From an uncultured Bacteroidaceae bacterium (GTDB taxonomy: Bacteria > Bacteroidota > Bacteroidia > Bacteroidales > Bacteroidaceae), in the NCBI GenBank assembly GCA_944320965.1, contig CALUJO010000021.1, positions 1 through 39,659 of the forward strand: a DNA stretch of 39,659 nt, written 5' to 3'. The stretch's first letter is position 1. Every line of letters starts with the position of its first letter. The position numbers and the translations under genes are program-made. The notes beneath the pieces are model-generated. The model did no database searches and was not told the DNA's origin. It saw only the letters and a program-made list of their open reading frames with translations. Shown one piece after another: positions 8,648-18,102 of the stretch.

Positions 8648-9154
8648 TTAATCATAAATATCAAAATCCCGGTCGCAGTCAAATCCGTCATCTTTGCCTG
8701 AAGATTCAAAATATACAGAAACGGCCCTTGACTCAAATCCCCTGGATACAGCAAAGCGCATAAGCTTTCCACGCCTTTCATAATCATTACTATACTTCAA
8801 CGTGCGTTCCTTCGACTTCAGTATCTTGAAAAGTATTTCCATATATTCGTTTTCGTCAATACCAGAAATGGCATCGGATATTATTTCCGGAGCAATATTC
8901 TTTGCACGGAGCATCATTGCAGACTTCTGACGTCCCCATCCGGCAAACCTGAGTTTGTCACGAACATAGGCACGCGCAAACCTGTCGTCGGAAATGAACT
9001 TCTCACGGACAAGTGTTTCCACAGTCTTTTCTGCAATATCATCACCTACGCCCCACCCTTTCAGTTTATCAAGCACTTCCGATTTGCAATGCTCGGCAGC
9101 ACTGCAATAGGCAGCGGCTTTGTTCAATGCTTCCTTTTCGTTCAAATCTTTCAT
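8648..9154 (-). CDS. recX: RecX-family regulatory protein
   Basis: This 168-aa helical protein is built from RecX-type three-helix repeats, for example VETLVREKFISDDRFARAYV and the following WGRQKSAMMLRAKNI. RecX binds RecA filaments and usually limits recombinase activity. Here it is not next to recA, which lies about 17 kb away in the window. Its ATG overlaps the prmC stop codon in an ATGA arrangement, and comF follows after 14 bp, so the three genes form an operon. The C-terminus ends in an acidic tail (DGFDCDRDFDIYD). Confidence 0.88.
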   Translation of the reverse strand: MKDLNEKEALNKAAAYCSAAEHCKSEVLDKLKGWGVGDDIAEKTVETLVREKFISDDRFARAYVRDKLRFAGWGRQKSAMMLRAKNIAPEIISDAISGIDENEYMEILFKILKSKERTLKYSNDYERRGKLMRFAVSRGFESRAVSVYFESSGKDDGFDCDRDFDIYD

Positions 9155-10008
9155 TTTACGGCTTTTACAAATCTGAAATTGTCATTACAGTCCTTAACAG
9201 CCTCTACGTTCCTGTAACCCAGCGTTTCAAGCATTTCAACTGTCTCGGCCGGAAATCTGCGGTTTATTTCAAAATACAGTTTTCCTCCTTCGGCAAGCCA
9301 TTCCAATCCCTTTACGGCAATCCGGTTATAGAACAACAATGGATTGTTTTCAGGGACAAAAAGTGCAAGATGCGGTTCGTGCTCAAGTACAAGCCTTTCC
9401 ATATCAGCCTTTTCGGAAGGAGTTATATAGGGCGGATTACTGACTATTATATCATAACTTCCCTGGGGAAGCTCGGCTGCAAAAAGGTCAACACACCTTA
9501 CATCAACATTCACACGGTTCTCGGCCGCATTCTGCAATGCCGTTTCAACAGCTTCGTGTGAAATATCCCAGGCATCAACCTGCCATTCGGGATTCTGCCT
9601 TGCAAGACTGACAGCAATGCATCCGCTTCCTGTCCCGATATCAAGAAGCCGCAACGACATGCCACCGTTCTCACGGGTAATCATCTCCACCAGTTCTGCC
9701 GTTTCGGGACGGGGCACAAGCACATTGCCGTTTACAAAAAAGCGGTTTCCGCAGAACCATGTATAACCAACCACATGCTGCACAGGCTCACCGGCAAGCA
9801 GACGTTCAATAGCCTTATCAAGAGCTTCCTGCATACCGGCAGAAAGTTCCACACCGCCCGACACAAGAAAATCAGTCATACGCAGCCCAAGCAAATCCTC
9901 AACCAGCACCCTTGAAACGGCGCGCAATTCACCTCCCGAATATACCGGAGAAAGTTTCTTTCCTATATCCTGTAAAGATACCATCAATTGTGATTTTAAT
10001 TGTAACAT
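9151..10008 (-). CDS. prmC: Peptide chain release factor N5-glutamine methyltransferase
   Basis: This 285-aa SAM-dependent enzyme methylates the glutamine of the GGQ motif in release factors 1 and 2. The SAM-binding motif I is LLDIGTGSGCIAVSLA (about 121-136) and the substrate-amide-binding NPPY is at 191-194. The N-terminal helical domain matches the family layout. Translation could start at 10008 or at an internal ATG (9984, MVSLQDIGKKL); I keep the longer form. It heads the leftward prmC-recX-comF operon and diverges from ribD. Confidence 0.95.
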   Translation of the reverse strand: MLQLKSQLMVSLQDIGKKLSPVYSGGELRAVSRVLVEDLLGLRMTDFLVSGGVELSAGMQEALDKAIERLLAGEPVQHVVGYTWFCGNRFFVNGNVLVPRPETAELVEMITRENGGMSLRLLDIGTGSGCIAVSLARQNPEWQVDAWDISHEAVETALQNAAENRVNVDVRCVDLFAAELPQGSYDIIVSNPPYITPSEKADMERLVLEHEPHLALFVPENNPLLFYNRIAVKGLEWLAEGGKLYFEINRRFPAETVEMLETLGYRNVEAVKDCNDNFRFVKAVK

Positions 10009-10111
10009 TATCCAGATGTCACAAAATTAAAAATTTGCGGCATAAAGGCAATAACCAATGCAGATATTCCTTAAAAAAAACAATTATCAAGATTAAAATG
10101 AATAAAATAAT

Positions 10112-10119
10112 TACCTTTG
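10112..10119 (+). promoter_or_regulatory. Candidate -7 box of ribD
   Basis: TACCTTTG matches TAnnTTTG and predicts transcription starting near 10126. That would exclude start codons upstream of 10146 and supports the chosen ribD start. No convincing -33 element is seen. Confidence 0.4.
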
Positions 10120-10145
10120 AGCATAAAAACAGAAATAAAGAACAA

Positions 10146-11204
10146 ATGTACCGGACTAAGGAAGAGACAGACATAATGTTCATGCGCAGAGCAATTGAAC
10201 TTGCACAGAAAGGATTCCCATATGCCGAACCCAACCCTCTTGTAGGGGCAGTTGTCGTATATAACGGGAAAATCATAGGCGAAGGATACCACAGACGCTG
10301 CGGAGGGCCTCATGCTGAAGTCAATGCAGTAAATTCTGTAAAGGACAAAAATCTTTTGTCCCAGGCAACAATCTATGTTACACTTGAACCGTGTTCACAT
10401 TACGGCAAAACGCCTCCATGCGCAGACATGCTTGTACGCAACAATCTGAAAAGAGTTGTTGTGGGATGCATCGACCCTTTTGCCAAAGTTTGCGGAAACG
10501 GTATCAACAAGCTGAAAGAAGCCGGTATTGAAGTAACAGTAGGCGTATGCGAAAACGAATGTCTTGAACTGATTAAAAGATTCCGTACTTTCCATGAGCA
10601 GAAAAGACCTTACATAACACTGAAATGGGCACAAAGTGCCGACGGATACATTGACATGGAAAGAGAAAGCGGAAACCCGGTAATAATATCAAACAGTTTT
10701 ACCCGAATGCTTGTGCACAAAATGCGCTCGGAATCGGCTGCAATAATGGTTGGAACAAATACGGCACGTCTTGACAATCCGTCACTTACAAACAGATACT
10801 GGTGCGGAAGAAATCCGGTAAGAATTGTTATTGACAGAAAACTTGCTCTTGACAAATCACTGCATCTGTTTGACGGTTCAGTCCCGACTATGGTTTTCAC
10901 TGACTTGAAAGAATATGAAAACAGAAACAATGTTGAATACATTACCGTTCCGGATAATGAATATTACATAAACTTCATACTTAAAACCCTGCATGAAAGG
11001 AATCTGCAGAGTCTGATTGTGGAAGGAGGAAGAGCAACATTACAGAAGTTCATTGACAAAGGCGTCTGGGATGAAGCAAAAGTAGAAACTGCAAGCTTTA
11101 TTATTGGGAATGGAGTTGAAGCGCCTGTACTGAAAAATCATATTATGCTCTCATCCGGCAATTGTTTTGGCTCTACAATAAACCATTACATAAGAAAACA
11201 TTAA
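10146..11204 (+). CDS. ribD: Riboflavin biosynthesis deaminase/reductase
   Basis: This 352-aa bifunctional enzyme deaminates and then reduces the pyrimidine intermediate of riboflavin synthesis. The N-terminal cytidine-deaminase-like domain has the zinc site HAE (56-58) and PCSHYGKTPPC (C83, C92). The C-terminal reductase domain starts near YITLKWAQSADGYI and includes LIVEGGRATLQKFID. The frame stays open upstream to 9912, but that part is antisense to prmC. Starting at MYRTKEETDIMFMRRAIELA places the deaminase core where other RibD proteins have it. An ATG at 10098 is the alternative. No other riboflavin genes are in the window. Confidence 0.94.
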   Translation: MYRTKEETDIMFMRRAIELAQKGFPYAEPNPLVGAVVVYNGKIIGEGYHRRCGGPHAEVNAVNSVKDKNLLSQATIYVTLEPCSHYGKTPPCADMLVRNNLKRVVVGCIDPFAKVCGNGINKLKEAGIEVTVGVCENECLELIKRFRTFHEQKRPYITLKWAQSADGYIDMERESGNPVIISNSFTRMLVHKMRSESAAIMVGTNTARLDNPSLTNRYWCGRNPVRIVIDRKLALDKSLHLFDGSVPTMVFTDLKEYENRNNVEYITVPDNEYYINFILKTLHERNLQSLIVEGGRATLQKFIDKGVWDEAKVETASFIIGNGVEAPVLKNHIMLSSGNCFGSTINHYIRKH

Positions 11205-11305
11205 AAAAACATTTCAAAACGACACAAAAGTTTCATTTAATGACATTGTTCTTTAAATTTTGTATAAAACTTGTCATTTATAGAGGTATAAAAGAATAAA
11301 TATCT

Positions 11306-11313
11306 TATTTTTG
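11306..11313 (+). promoter_or_regulatory. Promoter -7 box of the lipoprotein gene
   Basis: TATTTTTG matches TAnnTTTG, 28 nt upstream of the ATG at 11341. It overlaps a TTG that could otherwise be read as an upstream start, which argues for the ATG. The 136-bp gap after ribD holds no clear terminator. Confidence 0.55.
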
Positions 11314-11340
11314 CAAACTAAAATATTAAGTATAAGAATA

Positions 11341-12762
11341 ATGAGTTTCAACAAAATAGTCTATTTCTTTTCCGTACTGCTTGCCGGTACAGTGCTTACG
11401 TCATGTTTGGGTGAATCTGAAGAAATAACACCTTCAACAAGAACTATTATAACTTCCTGTACTTTCGGAAGTGACATTACAGCCTATACTTCAAATATCG
11501 TAAGAAACGATAATGGCGAACAGGTTGAAGTGAAGGACACTACAACCTATTCTGCATCAAGCTATCCGTTTGAAATAGATCAGCTTGCATGTCTTATATA
11601 TACAAAAGACTCATTGCCTGTAGGAAGTAAAATAGATAAGATGCCTATTACAATTTCTTCGGCAGGAGCATACGCAACAAGACTTGTAAAAGATAAGGAC
11701 GGGAATGAAGTTGATACGGTATGGGCTTCTTCAGACTCGCTAGACTTGAGAAACCCTGTAAAACTCAAAATATATGCCAGTGACCAGATCACAACAAGAA
11801 CATATACAATTTCTGTTAGGGTTCATAAAGTTGATCCGGATTCGCTTGCATGGAACATGGCAGGCACATCATTCTCCAGTGGAAAAGTTACAGGCAAACA
11901 GAGAAGCATAATCCTGCATGATGACATCATTACCTATGCGGAAACATCAGACGGGGTAAAAGCTTATTATACAAATTACAAGGCGGCAACAGTACAGACT
12001 GCAGAAAACAGTATTACAGGTATTGCAAACCCGAATATTCTTTCAGCTTACGTATTCAACGGCAAAGTGTTCATGACTGCTACTGACGGAAAACTTTACA
12101 ATTCGTCAAACGGTAAGGACTGGACAGAAGTAAGTTCAGACGGAAATATGAAAACTATTGTCGGAGCAGTTACAAGTTCCGGTAAAACTGAGCCGGATAA
12201 GCTTGTTCTGATTGCAGAAGAAAACGGTAAAAGAGTTTTCAGAACTATGAAAGCAGATGGCTGGACTACTGAAAAACGAGACGTTCCGACAGCATTCCCT
12301 GTTGACAATTTTACAGGATTTGAAAAACGACTTGCAACAAGTTCAAACTACCGTATGAACGTTATGGGCAAAGAAGACGAGAACAATGCCTTGAGCGATA
12401 CAATAAGCTTTGCATGGTTCACATCAGATGGTTTGACATGGACAGAACTTGAAGGTATATCAACCAAGACTCTTCCAAAAATGAATAACATGGCATACAT
12501 ATATTATAATGACATGACTTATTGTTTCGGATACGGTCCTGAAGAGAAATTCAACAACATGTACCAGTCTGAAGAATATGGACTTGTTTGGAATGAATGC
12601 GAAAGAAAGGTAATGTTACCTTATGAATTTAAAGGAAGAGCAGATTTCTCATATGTTGTTACACCAGATAATTTTATATGGATTTTCTGGAGCAAGACAA
12701 ACGGCACAAATGATGAAGTCTGGAAAGGAAGAATCAACAAGCTGGGATTCGCAACTGAATAA
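11341..12762 (+). CDS. Exported lipoprotein, DUF6242-like, probable beta-propeller
   Basis: This 473-aa protein has a lipoprotein signal ending in LTS-C22. After the lipidation site comes an acidic, threonine-rich segment. The region to about residue 160 contains cadherin-like beta text (LKIYASDQITTRTYTISVRV). The rest shows repeated short strands with tryptophan-containing units such as LYNSSNGKDWTEVSSDGN and FAWFTSDGLTWTELEG, spaced like BNR/sialidase-type propeller blades. I recall similar lipoproteins (DUF6242) in this neighbourhood of Bacteroides genomes, but a profile search is needed. No function is assigned. The protein should sit on the outer membrane or cell surface. It precedes the barrel gene and the uppS-bamA block. 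Confidence 0.75.
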   Translation: MSFNKIVYFFSVLLAGTVLTSCLGESEEITPSTRTIITSCTFGSDITAYTSNIVRNDNGEQVEVKDTTTYSASSYPFEIDQLACLIYTKDSLPVGSKIDKMPITISSAGAYATRLVKDKDGNEVDTVWASSDSLDLRNPVKLKIYASDQITTRTYTISVRVHKVDPDSLAWNMAGTSFSSGKVTGKQRSIILHDDIITYAETSDGVKAYYTNYKAATVQTAENSITGIANPNILSAYVFNGKVFMTATDGKLYNSSNGKDWTEVSSDGNMKTIVGAVTSSGKTEPDKLVLIAEENGKRVFRTMKADGWTTEKRDVPTAFPVDNFTGFEKRLATSSNYRMNVMGKEDENNALSDTISFAWFTSDGLTWTELEGISTKTLPKMNNMAYIYYNDMTYCFGYGPEEKFNNMYQSEEYGLVWNECERKVMLPYEFKGRADFSYVVTPDNFIWIFWSKTNGTNDEVWKGRINKLGFATE

Positions 12763-12841
12763 AAATCCCGAAAAGTTGTCTTCCATATAATTTAAAGAAA
12801 AGAAAAGCGTTTTATATATACATATATAAATAACTGATGAT

Positions 12842-13543
12842 ATGTCTATTGCAAAAAAAACGCTGATATTGATATTTTTCACACTGACAGGCCTGCTATC
12901 TGCCAAATGCCAGGAACTTGAATACAAAATGGAACTTGGAGGTATGCTGGGCGGCAGTTTTTATATGGGTGATGCCAACTATTCAAAGCCTTTCAAGGAT
13001 TTGAATTTTGGAGGCGGAGTTGTTGCCCGTCAGATATTCAATCCTCATATGGCAGTTAAATATAACTTTGCCGTAGCCGGAATATCTGGCAGCACGACGG
13101 ATATAAAAAATAAATTTCCTGGAGGACAGAACGTTGATTTCAAAAGAACTCTGTTTGATATAGGAGCACAATTTGAATACAACTTCCTGCCTTACGGAAC
13201 AGGTCAAGGATACAAACGGACAAAACGTATAACGCCATACATCCTTGCCGGAGCGGGATTTACTTTTGCACCGGCACCTGCCAAGGCTTTGGCAACAATG
13301 CATTTCCCAATCGGACTGGGAGTGAAATACAAAATTATGAAAAGACTGAATCTCGGACTGGAATGGACAATGAGGTTCAGCATGTCAGACAGACTTGATG
13401 TAACAAACAAAGAAGGAATGCAGCTTAGTGATCCGTACAATATCAAGTCAAGAGGCATAAAAAACAAGGATAGCTATTCATTCATCATGCTTACGCTGAC
13501 TTATGATTTGCTGCCAAGATTAAGAAATTGTAATAATTTATAG
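12842..13543 (+). CDS. DUF6089-like outer-membrane beta-barrel protein
   Basis: This 233-aa protein has a cleavable signal peptide (about residues 1-23, ending near SAKCQ). Alternating aromatic/hydrophobic strands typical of an 8-10-strand barrel follow: [56 protein letters not shown] and [13 protein letters not shown]. Barrels of this type next to uppS and bamA are a recurrent Bacteroidetes arrangement, annotated DUF6089; the role is unknown. The stop codon is 4 bases from the uppS ATG, so cotranscription is very likely. A role in outer-membrane biogenesis is an inference from context only. Confidence 0.85.
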   Translation: MSIAKKTLILIFFTLTGLLSAKCQELEYKMELGGMLGGSFYMGDANYSKPFKDLNFGGGVVARQIFNPHMAVKYNFAVAGISGSTTDIKNKFPGGQNVDFKRTLFDIGAQFEYNFLPYGTGQGYKRTKRITPYILAGAGFTFAPAPAKALATMHFPIGLGVKYKIMKRLNLGLEWTMRFSMSDRLDVTNKEGMQLSDPYNIKSRGIKNKDSYSFIMLTLTYDLLPRLRNCNNL

Positions 13544-13547
13544 GCTT

Positions 13548-14279
13548 ATGGCTTACAAAGATAAAATTGACAGTAAAAGGATACCTGCCCACATAGCCAT
13601 TATAATGGACGGGAATGGACGATGGGCAAAACAAAGAGGACAGGCAAGAACACAGGGACACATTGCCGGTGCTGAAACTGTTCATATCATAACAGAAGAA
13701 GCTGCCAGGTTAGGAGTCAAAAACCTTACTCTTTATACATTCTCGACAGAAAACTGGAACAGACCTATTGAAGAGGTTGCAGCTCTTATGCAACTGTTGA
13801 TAGACCAGCTGGTTGAAGAAACATTCATGAAGAACAATGTAATGTTTAAAATAATAGGCGACAAGAGCAGACTTCCCAAAAATGTTATAGAAAAGATTGA
13901 CCATTGCATTGAAGTCACTTCAAAGAACACAGGAATGTGCATGACTTTGGCACTAAGCTATTCTTCAAAATGGGAAATTACCAAAGCCGTAAAAGATATT
14001 GCTAAAGAGGTTAAGGAAGGCAAACTAAAGGTAGAAGACATAAACGAAGCAACAATAGATTCACACCTTGCAACAAACTACATGCCGGACCCGGACCTGC
14101 TGATAAGAACAGGAGGAGAATTGAGACTGAGCAATTATCTGCTATGGCAATGTGCTTATTCAGAATTGTATTTTTGCGATACATATTGGCCGGATTTCAG
14201 AGAAGATGAACTCCACAAGGCTATATATGACTATCAGAACAGAGAACGCAGATTTGGCAAAACAAGTGAACAATTATAA
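13548..14279 (+). CDS. uppS: Undecaprenyl diphosphate synthase
   Basis: This 243-aa cis-prenyltransferase adds isopentenyl units to farnesyl diphosphate, giving the C55 carrier lipid used for peptidoglycan and surface polysaccharides. The catalytic start is HIAIIMD21[10 protein letters not shown], followed by HIAGAETV and [12 protein letters not shown]. The C-terminal signature is [20 protein letters not shown] with [10 protein letters not shown]. Length is typical. It lies between the DUF6089-like gene (4-bp gap) and bamA (7-bp gap), a conserved placement in the phylum. Confidence 0.97.
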   Translation: MAYKDKIDSKRIPAHIAIIMDGNGRWAKQRGQARTQGHIAGAETVHIITEEAARLGVKNLTLYTFSTENWNRPIEEVAALMQLLIDQLVEETFMKNNVMFKIIGDKSRLPKNVIEKIDHCIEVTSKNTGMCMTLALSYSSKWEITKAVKDIAKEVKEGKLKVEDINEATIDSHLATNYMPDPDLLIRTGGELRLSNYLLWQCAYSELYFCDTYWPDFREDELHKAIYDYQNRERRFGKTSEQL

Positions 14280-14286
14280 TATAAAG

Positions 14287-16917
14287 ATGTACAAAAGATT
14301 CTTGACAATAGTATTTCTTGCGGCATTCATGACAAGCAACGTATGTATTCATGCGCAGGAAAACAATGATGAAAACGTTCCGACCATTACATATACAGGA
14401 AATCCGAAAAAATATGAAATCGGAGGAATTGAAGTTGAAGGAATGAAAAATTATGAGGACTATCTCCTTATCGGATTGTCCGGACTTTCTGTCGGACAGG
14501 TTATTTCCGTGCCAGGAGATGAAATTACCGAAGCAATAAAACTATATTGGAAAAACGGGTTGTTCTCTGATGTCAAGATTCTTGCAACTAAAATAGAAGA
14601 CGGTAAAGTCTACCTTAAGATTCTTTTGACACAGCGTCCAAGAATATCCGAAATAAGATACCATGGCGTTAAGAAATCGGAAAAGGAAGACCTGCAGGAA
14701 AAGCTTGGACTTGTAAAAGGAAACCAGATTACTCCAAATGTCATTGACAGGGCTGAAATCATTATCAAAAGACATTTTGATGAAAAAGGTTTCAAGAATG
14801 CCGAAGTCAACATTGTACAAAGAGATGATGTCTCTGCAGAAAATCAGGTTATCCTTGATATAAACATTGACAAGAAAGAGAAAGTCAAAGTCAATTCAAT
14901 TGTCTTTGAAGGAAATACTGCGCTCAGTGAGCTGAAACTGAGAAGAACAATGAAGAAGACAAGCCAGAAAGGGTATTTCCTTACATTATTCAAGCCAAAG
15001 AAATTCATTGAAGAAAAGTTCAAGGAAGACAAACAGCTGATTATAGACAAGTACAACGAATTGGGTTATCGTGATGCCAAGATTGTCAGTGCAGATGTGA
15101 CACCTCACAACGAAAAGACCGTTGACTTGAAGATTAAAATTGACGAAGGTCAGAAATACTATCTTCGCAATGTGTCATGGGTAGGAAATACTCTGTATTC
15201 TACAGATTGGTTGAACTATGTTCTTAACATGAAAAAGGGAGATGTGTACAACCAGAAAAAGCTGAACGAAAGACTTATGACCGATGAAGATGCCGTAGGT
15301 AACCTTTACTACAATAACGGTTATCTGTTCTATCAGCTTGACCCGGTTGAAGTCAATATAGAAAAAGACTCCATAGACTTGGAAATGCGTATATATGAAG
15401 GCAAACAGGCAACAATCAACAAGGTTATCATAAACGGTAATGACCGCCTGTACGATCATGTTGTAAGACGTGAACTTAGAACAAAACCGGGAGCTCTTTT
15501 CAGTAAGGAAGATATGGAACGTTCATATCGTGAAATTGCACAGATGGGACACTTCAACCCTGAAAACATAGACATTTCACCAGAACCTAATCCTGAAGAA
15601 GGTACTGTTGATTTGGTTTACAACCTCGAATCAAAAGCAAACGACCAGATTGAATTCTCAGCAGGATGGGGACAGACAGGTGTTATCGGTAAATTGAGCT
15701 TGAAGTTCACCAATTTCTCTGCAAGGAATCTTTTCCGCCGTTCAGACAATTACAAGGGAATACTTCCTCAAGGCGACGGACAGACACTTACAATAAGCGG
15801 TCAGACAAATGCGCAGTACTACCAGTCATACAGTTTCTCATTCTTTGACCCGTGGTTCGGCGGCAAGCGTCCAAACTCATTCTCTATATCTGCCTATTAC
15901 TCAAAACAGACAGATATCAGTGACAGATATTATAACAGCGCACTTCTGAACAACTATTACAGTTCTTTGGGAGGATACGGCTACGGAAGCTATTATAATA
16001 ACTATAACAGTTATGAGTCTTACTATGACCCGGACCAGTCCGTTCAGATTTGGGGAGCTGCACTTTCATTCGGTAAGCGTCTGAAATGGCCGGATGACTA
16101 CTTCACTTTCTCAACAGAACTGACTTATCAGAGATACAAGTTGAAAGACTGGAGATATTTCCCTGTAACCAATGGTAACTGTAATGACTTGAGTATAAGC
16201 CTTACATGGGCAAGAAACTCTACAGATAACCCGATATATCCGCGTAGAGGTTCCGAGTTCATGGTTTCGGCACAGATTACTCCTCCTTATTCACTTATCA
16301 GCGGAAAGGATTACAGCAAATATGCACAGTCACCAAGCGCCCCTAACTGGCAGGACGACCAGAACAAAATGCACAAATGGGTTGAATACCACAAATGGAA
16401 ATTCAAACTCAAGACATATACAGCATTGTCATCAAAATCAAAATGTCCTGTACTTATGTCAAGATTGGAGTTTGGTATCTTGGGACACTACAACAAGTAT
16501 AAGAAGTCTCCTTTCGGTACATTTGACGTAGGTGGTGACGGTATGTCAGGATATTCAAGCGGATACTATACAGAAACTATCGCTTTGCGTGGATACGAAA
16601 GTAACAGTTTGACTCCAAACCTTTATTCGACAGGTTACGCATACACAAGACTTAGCCTTGAATTGCGTCAGGCAATTGTTCTTGAAACTTCTACACAGGT
16701 TTATGCACTTGCATTTGTTGAAGCAGGTAATGCATGGCATGACGTAAAAGATTTCAATCCTTTTGACCTGAAACGTTCTGCAGGTGTCGGTGTTCGTATA
16801 TTCCTGCCAATGATTGGTCTTATGGGTATTGACTGGGCATACGGTTTCGACCCTGTATTCGGCAGCAAACAATATAGCGGAAGCCAGTTCCACTTTATCC
16901 TTGGACAAGAATTCTAA
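14287..16917 (+). CDS. bamA: BamA, outer-membrane protein assembly factor
   Basis: This 876-aa Omp85 protein is the core of the BAM machine that folds barrels into the outer membrane. A signal peptide (about 1-24, ending near CIHAQ) precedes five POTRA domains. POTRA units are visible at GGIEVEGMKNYEDYLLIGLSG, VNSIVFEGNTALSELKLR, LRNVSWVGNTLYSTDWL and INKVIINGNDRLYDHVV. The barrel ends in FHFILGQEF, with a terminal Phe. The frame is open back to 14152, inside uppS, but the signal peptide begins only at 14287. A tyrosine-rich insertion at residues 548-580 (12 Tyr in 33) probably forms an extracellular loop. Two Skp-like genes follow. Confidence 0.96.
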   Translation: MYKRFLTIVFLAAFMTSNVCIHAQENNDENVPTITYTGNPKKYEIGGIEVEGMKNYEDYLLIGLSGLSVGQVISVPGDEITEAIKLYWKNGLFSDVKILATKIEDGKVYLKILLTQRPRISEIRYHGVKKSEKEDLQEKLGLVKGNQITPNVIDRAEIIIKRHFDEKGFKNAEVNIVQRDDVSAENQVILDINIDKKEKVKVNSIVFEGNTALSELKLRRTMKKTSQKGYFLTLFKPKKFIEEKFKEDKQLIIDKYNELGYRDAKIVSADVTPHNEKTVDLKIKIDEGQKYYLRNVSWVGNTLYSTDWLNYVLNMKKGDVYNQKKLNERLMTDEDAVGNLYYNNGYLFYQLDPVEVNIEKDSIDLEMRIYEGKQATINKVIINGNDRLYDHVVRRELRTKPGALFSKEDMERSYREIAQMGHFNPENIDISPEPNPEEGTVDLVYNLESKANDQIEFSAGWGQTGVIGKLSLKFTNFSARNLFRRSDNYKGILPQGDGQTLTISGQTNAQYYQSYSFSFFDPWFGGKRPNSFSISAYYSKQTDISDRYYNSALLNNYYSSLGGYGYGSYYNNYNSYESYYDPDQSVQIWGAALSFGKRLKWPDDYFTFSTELTYQRYKLKDWRYFPVTNGNCNDLSISLTWARNSTDNPIYPRRGSEFMVSAQITPPYSLISGKDYSKYAQSPSAPNWQDDQNKMHKWVEYHKWKFKLKTYTALSSKSKCPVLMSRLEFGILGHYNKYKKSPFGTFDVGGDGMSGYSSGYYTETIALRGYESNSLTPNLYSTGYAYTRLSLELRQAIVLETSTQVYALAFVEAGNAWHDVKDFNPFDLKRSAGVGVRIFLPMIGLMGIDWAYGFDPVFGSKQYSGSQFHFILGQEF

Positions 16918-16942
16918 TGTTTAACCATTAAAAATAAGAAAC

Positions 16943-17458
16943 ATGAGACGACTTATCTTATCAGCTGTATTAGCCATATCGGCATTGATTACGGTAAATG
17001 CACAGAAATATGCATTGATTGATACTGAATATATACTTAAAAACATTCCTTCATACGAAAGGGCAAACGAACAACTGAACCAGATTTCCCGCAAGTGGCA
17101 AAGCGAGATTGAAACAGTAGTAAAGGAAGCTGAAACACTTGCAAAGAACTATGAATCGGAATCAGTGTATCTGTCTGAAGAACAAAAGAAAGAAAAGGCT
17201 CAGGAAGTATTTGATAAGGAAAAGGAAGCAGCAGAGCTGAAACGTAAATACTTCGGCCCGGAAGGAGAGCTTTTCAAGAAAAGAGAAAGCCTTATACGCC
17301 CCATCCAGGATGAAATATACAACGCAGTAAAGGAAATATCCGAAGCAAAAGGCTATCAGCTTGTCCTTGACAGAGCTACTGCAGCAAGCGTGATTTATGC
17401 ATCCCCAAAGATAGATATCAGCAATGAAGTTCTGTCAAAAATGGGATATTCAGAATAA
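16943..17458 (+). CDS. OmpH/Skp-family periplasmic chaperone, copy 1
   Basis: This 171-aa protein has a signal peptide (cleavage near VNA20-Q) and then the Skp N-terminal strand KYALIDTEYILKNIPSYERA. A long charged coiled coil (about residues 45-115, with KNYESESVYLSEEQKKEKAQ) and a short C-terminal beta region follow. Skp-like chaperones hold unfolded outer-membrane proteins as trimers on the way to BamA. It begins 25 bp after bamA, and a paralogue follows 52 bp later. Confidence 0.92.
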   Translation: MRRLILSAVLAISALITVNAQKYALIDTEYILKNIPSYERANEQLNQISRKWQSEIETVVKEAETLAKNYESESVYLSEEQKKEKAQEVFDKEKEAAELKRKYFGPEGELFKKRESLIRPIQDEIYNAVKEISEAKGYQLVLDRATAASVIYASPKIDISNEVLSKMGYSE

Positions 17459-17510
17459 ATTCATATATTTGCAGTTACAGAATAGAATAACTAAATAAAA
17501 ACATAAAACT

Positions 17511-18020
17511 ATGATTAAAAAAGTTCTTATCCTTTTAATGCTGACTCTCCCATTGGGCGCATTTGCACAGAATCTGAAATTCGGACATGTTTATATGTCT
17601 GAAATAATTGTTCTTATGCCGGAATACAACAAGGCAAGAACAGAACTTGAAACTCTTCAGAAACAGTACATCACTGAAATCCAGAATGCAGAACAGGAAA
17701 TGCAGAAGAAATACACTGAATACATGTCACAGCGTGATTCTCTTCCTGAAAGCATCCGCCAGAGACGTGAAAAAGAAATCCAGGACCTGGCACAGAGAGG
17801 TGAAGAGTTCAAAGGTGAAGTAGAACAGATTCTTGCACAGAAATCACAGGAACTTACAGAACCTGTATTGAAAAAAGCAAATGACGCATTGAAACAAGTT
17901 GGTACAGAAAAAGGATTTACCTATATATTTGACTTGAGCCAGACTCCGATACCTTTTGTTAACGAACAGCAGAGTATTGACGTAACAGCAGATGTAAAGG
18001 CTAAATTGGGTATTAAGTAA
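17511..18020 (+). CDS. OmpH/Skp-family periplasmic chaperone, copy 2
   Basis: This 169-aa paralogue of the preceding gene has a signal peptide (cleavage near AFAQ20), the N-terminal strand LKFGHVYMSEIIVLMPEYNKA, a coiled coil (about 38-115) and the C-terminal FTYIFDLSQTPIPFV. Compared with copy 1 the helical arms differ substantially in sequence, so the two may have diverged in clients or may form mixed trimers (inference). A strong hairpin terminator begins 23 bp after the stop codon. Confidence 0.92.
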   Translation: MIKKVLILLMLTLPLGAFAQNLKFGHVYMSEIIVLMPEYNKARTELETLQKQYITEIQNAEQEMQKKYTEYMSQRDSLPESIRQRREKEIQDLAQRGEEFKGEVEQILAQKSQELTEPVLKKANDALKQVGTEKGFTYIFDLSQTPIPFVNEQQSIDVTADVKAKLGIK

Positions 18021-18043
18021 TTTATATTATACACAATATTAAT

Positions 18044-18096
18044 AAGGCACACGGGAAGGTTAATCACGATACGCTTTCGTGTGCCTTGCTTTTTAT
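18044..18096 (+). terminator. Terminator after skp2, abutting the murI start
   Basis: A perfect 10-bp stem (AAGGCACACG/CGTGTGCCTT, 18044-18053 and 18078-18087), extendable by G-T pairs, is followed by GCTTTTTAT. The T-run ends only about 7 nt before the murI ATG, leaving no room for a promoter between them. murI expression would then need readthrough or an upstream promoter, so this may act as an attenuator. Confidence 0.75.
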
Positions 18097-18102
18097 AAGA
18101 AA

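Noticed and set aside
9912..10145. In-frame upstream extension of ribD
   Set aside because: It is antisense to prmC, matches no RibD N-terminus and lies upstream of a likely promoter box at 10112.
14152..14286. In-frame upstream extension of bamA into uppS
   Set aside because: The signal peptide starts at 14287, and the extension would bury it behind 45 unrelated residues encoded within uppS.
18079..18102. Upstream ATG for murI
   Set aside because: It lies inside the terminator stem and adds residues not found in glutamate racemases.
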